Positions 62,634 to 64,000 of a stretch of DNA of 64,000 nt are shown one piece after another (position 1 is the first letter of the stretch; each line of letters opens with the position of its first letter). The DNA is from Roseithermus sacchariphilus (GTDB lineage Bacteria; Bacteroidota; Rhodothermia; Rhodothermales; MEBIC09517), in contig CP030158.1 in the NCBI GenBank assembly GCA_003285105.1, positions 1,588,501 to 1,652,500 on the forward strand. Direction: 5' to 3'. The translations under genes were made by a program, and so were the position numbers. The notes under the pieces are model-generated. The model saw only the letters and a program-made list of their open reading frames with translations, had not been told where the DNA came from and ran no database searches.

Positions 62634-63440
62634 ATGCCGCTCATGAACCGTCGCTCCTTCCTGGCCGCCTCCGGCGCGCTCGGTGCCCTCCCCTTCGCGC
62701 CCGGCCTCGCCGGGGCCTCCGTCCCGCCCCGCCCCGACCGCGAATACCTCGAATGGATCCACTACGTCCTGCCGGTCGGCGCGAAGCGGAACCGCGTCGC
62801 CGCGTTCTACCGCGACGTCGCGATCCCGGCGCTCAACCGCCTCGGGCTGGACCGCATCGGGGTGTTCACCGTCGCCTACGGCCCCAACAGCCCCTCGCTC
62901 TACGTGCTGATCCCGCACCCGTCGCTCGACTCCGTGCTGAACACCCCCGCGCGGCTGCTCGACGATGACGCGTTCCGGCAGGCCGGTGCCGAGGTCATCG
63001 ACCCGCCGCTGGACGATCCGGCCTTCGTCCGCATGGAATCCTCGCTGATGGCGGCCTTCACCGAGATGCCGCGGGTGGAGAGGCCGCCGGAGCCGCTGAT
63101 GCAGACCGACTCGCGCATCTACGAGCTGCGCATCTACGAGAGCCACAGCCTCGTGGCGGCCAGAAAGAAGGTGCAGATGTTCAACGAGGGCGGGGAGATC
63201 CCCATCTTTCGCCGGACCGGCCTCACCCCCGTCTTCTTCGGCGAGACGCTCGTCGGCCCGGCCCTGCCGAACCTGACCTACCTGCTCGTCTTCGAGGACA
63301 TGGCCGCACGGGACCGGAGCTGGGAGGCGTTCCGCAACGACCCGGACTGGAAGACGCTCAGCGCCGATCCGTACTACAAGGACACCGTCTCGAACATCAC
63401 CGACATCATTCTCCGCCCGGCTCCGTTCTCCCAGATCTGA
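62634..63440 (+). CDS. Tat-exported NIPSNAP-family protein
   Basis: A 268-residue protein with a twin-arginine signal (NRRSFLAASGALGALPFAPG) and two NIPSNAP-like alpha-beta-barrel halves; the second shows IYELRIYESHSLVAARKKVQ and ends in YKDTVSNITDIILRPAPFSQI. ATG 62634 or 62643 can start it. Such exported NIPSNAP proteins are common in Bacteroidota and Planctomycetes; their role is unknown. It stands alone after the heptamer repeats. Confidence 0.85.
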   Translation: MPLMNRRSFLAASGALGALPFAPGLAGASVPPRPDREYLEWIHYVLPVGAKRNRVAAFYRDVAIPALNRLGLDRIGVFTVAYGPNSPSLYVLIPHPSLDSVLNTPARLLDDDAFRQAGAEVIDPPLDDPAFVRMESSLMAAFTEMPRVERPPEPLMQTDSRIYELRIYESHSLVAARKKVQMFNEGGEIPIFRRTGLTPVFFGETLVGPALPNLTYLLVFEDMAARDRSWEAFRNDPDWKTLSADPYYKDTVSNITDIILRPAPFSQI

Positions 63441-63587
63441 GGCGTTCGGCGATCCGCCATGGGCTTTCAGCGATCAGCGGGGTTGGATGCCGATGGTTCG
63501 TCGCTCGGAGGCGGTGGGTCGAGCGGTGCGCGGCGAGGGCGAGGGGGGGCCGGCGGAATGCGTTCGGCCTCGTACGTCCCGGTCCGC

Positions 63588-64000
63588 TCACCCTTCCATG
63601 CGCTCCTGCATCCGCGTGTGCAGGGCCCGAGAGGTCAGCACGAGGCCGCCGAGGGCGAAGGTCAGCAGCAGCGCGATGAAGGCGAGCCAGCCCGCCCGCT
63701 CGTAGAGCAGGCCCGGCAGGTAGGAGCCCAGCGTGCCGCCGGTGTAGTAGAAGGCGACGTACAGGCTGTTCACCGAGGCGGCTTCGGTGCCGGCGAGCGC
63801 GTTGAGGTCGCCCACGAGCACCGTGTGGGCGAGGAACAGCCCGGCCGTGACGGCGAAGACCGAGGTCATGACGAAGGCGACGGTGGGGACGGCGGCGATG
63901 CCGATGCCGGCGGCCAGCAGGAGGCTGCCCAGGGCCACCGCCCGCAGGGGATGGCCGAGCCGGCGGGCGAGCGCCACCGCACGCAGCGAGGCCACCATGC
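63588..64000 (-). CDS. MFS transporter, C-terminal part only
   Basis: The last 137 or so residues of a major-facilitator transporter; four hydrophobic helices are visible (AVALGSLLLAAGIGIAAVP, VMTSVFAVTAGLFLAHTVLVG, SLYVAFYYTGGTLGSYLPGLL, LAFIALLLTFALGGLVLTS). The frame is open to the window edge, so the N-terminal two-thirds lie beyond it. The substrate cannot be told. The FYYTGGTLGS pattern suits drug/proton-antiporter-like MFS members. Confidence 0.8.
   Translation of the reverse strand, partial: MVASLRAVALARRLGHPLRAVALGSLLLAAGIGIAAVPTVAFVMTSVFAVTAGLFLAHTVLVGDLNALAGTEAASVNSLYVAFYYTGGTLGSYLPGLLYERAGWLAFIALLLTFALGGLVLTSRALHTRMQERMEG

Noticed and set aside
1-64000. tRNA, rRNA genes, insertion sequences or prophage genes
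   Set aside because: Looked for on both strands; no cloverleaf, transposase or phage-type protein was recognised.

Overview
The window is very GC-rich and gene-dense. At least six predicted secreted proteins end in type IX secretion (T9SS) type A sorting domains of the YPNPF / IYNxLGQ / GxYxY form. There is also a PorV/PorQ-family protein, carboxypeptidase-regulatory-like TonB-dependent receptors, and promoters of the Bacteroidota kind (TTTG or TTG, about 18-20 nt, then TAnnTTG). GC-rich DNA plus T9SS points to Bacteroidota of the Rhodothermales type. This is inference from gene content; no marker RNA gene lies in the window.

Region 1 (1-5.9 kb): a 5'-truncated class V aminotransferase, a convergent FG-GAP/T9SS surface protein, a 15-bp tandem array, a caspase/legumain-fold protein that appears to have lost its catalytic cysteine, and an unrecognised six-helix membrane protein.

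Region 2 (5.9-23.5 kb): two divergent arms of a MoxR/von Willebrand system. The minus arm is a TPR metallopeptidase, a DUF4159 protein, a MoxR ATPase and a DUF58 protein. The plus arm is a second DUF4159 protein, a BatA/vWA protein, a DUF4175 coiled-coil protein and a second vWA membrane protein. Between them lie a PAS-PAS-PAS-Hpt protein, a 64-residue protein and a perfect 13 x 14 bp tandem array. The protein families resemble Bat/MoxR clusters; the function is unknown.

Region 3 (23.7-52.6 kb): a pectin utilisation locus. It holds a LacI regulator, tagaturonate reductase, KDPG aldolase, KDG kinase, GH28, PL9 with a T9SS domain, KduD, KduI, a TonB receptor block without SusD (receptor, T9SS protein, PorV-like, outer-membrane protein), two repeat-rich T9SS proteins sharing a 235-bp identical segment, uronate isomerase, PL1, GH105, a DUF4861 protein and a CE12-CE8 fusion. 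The model is: methyl and acetyl groups are removed and the backbone cut outside or at the surface, oligomers enter through the TonB receptor, GH105 and GH28 trim them, and KduI/KduD and UxaC/UxaB lead toward KDG, KDPG and central metabolism. Altronate dehydratase and an inner-membrane transporter are not in the window. A CTTAACCGGTTAAG-type palindrome stands before lacI, before uxaB and, as a double site, before the TonB receptor, which suggests one LacI-controlled regulon.

Region 4 (52.7-64 kb): a ThuA / sugar-dehydrogenase / PKD / cytochrome c / CBM chimera; a VapBC module whose toxin is frameshifted and which is flanked by 24-bp direct repeats; a cobalamin riboswitch with a terminator abutting the start codon of a BtuB-like receptor, followed by a T9SS-sorted beta-propeller that may be a BtuG counterpart; a beta-CASP metallo-beta-lactamase nuclease; a cluster of heptamer-based tandem repeats; a Tat-exported NIPSNAP protein; and the C-terminal end of an MFS transporter cut by the window edge.
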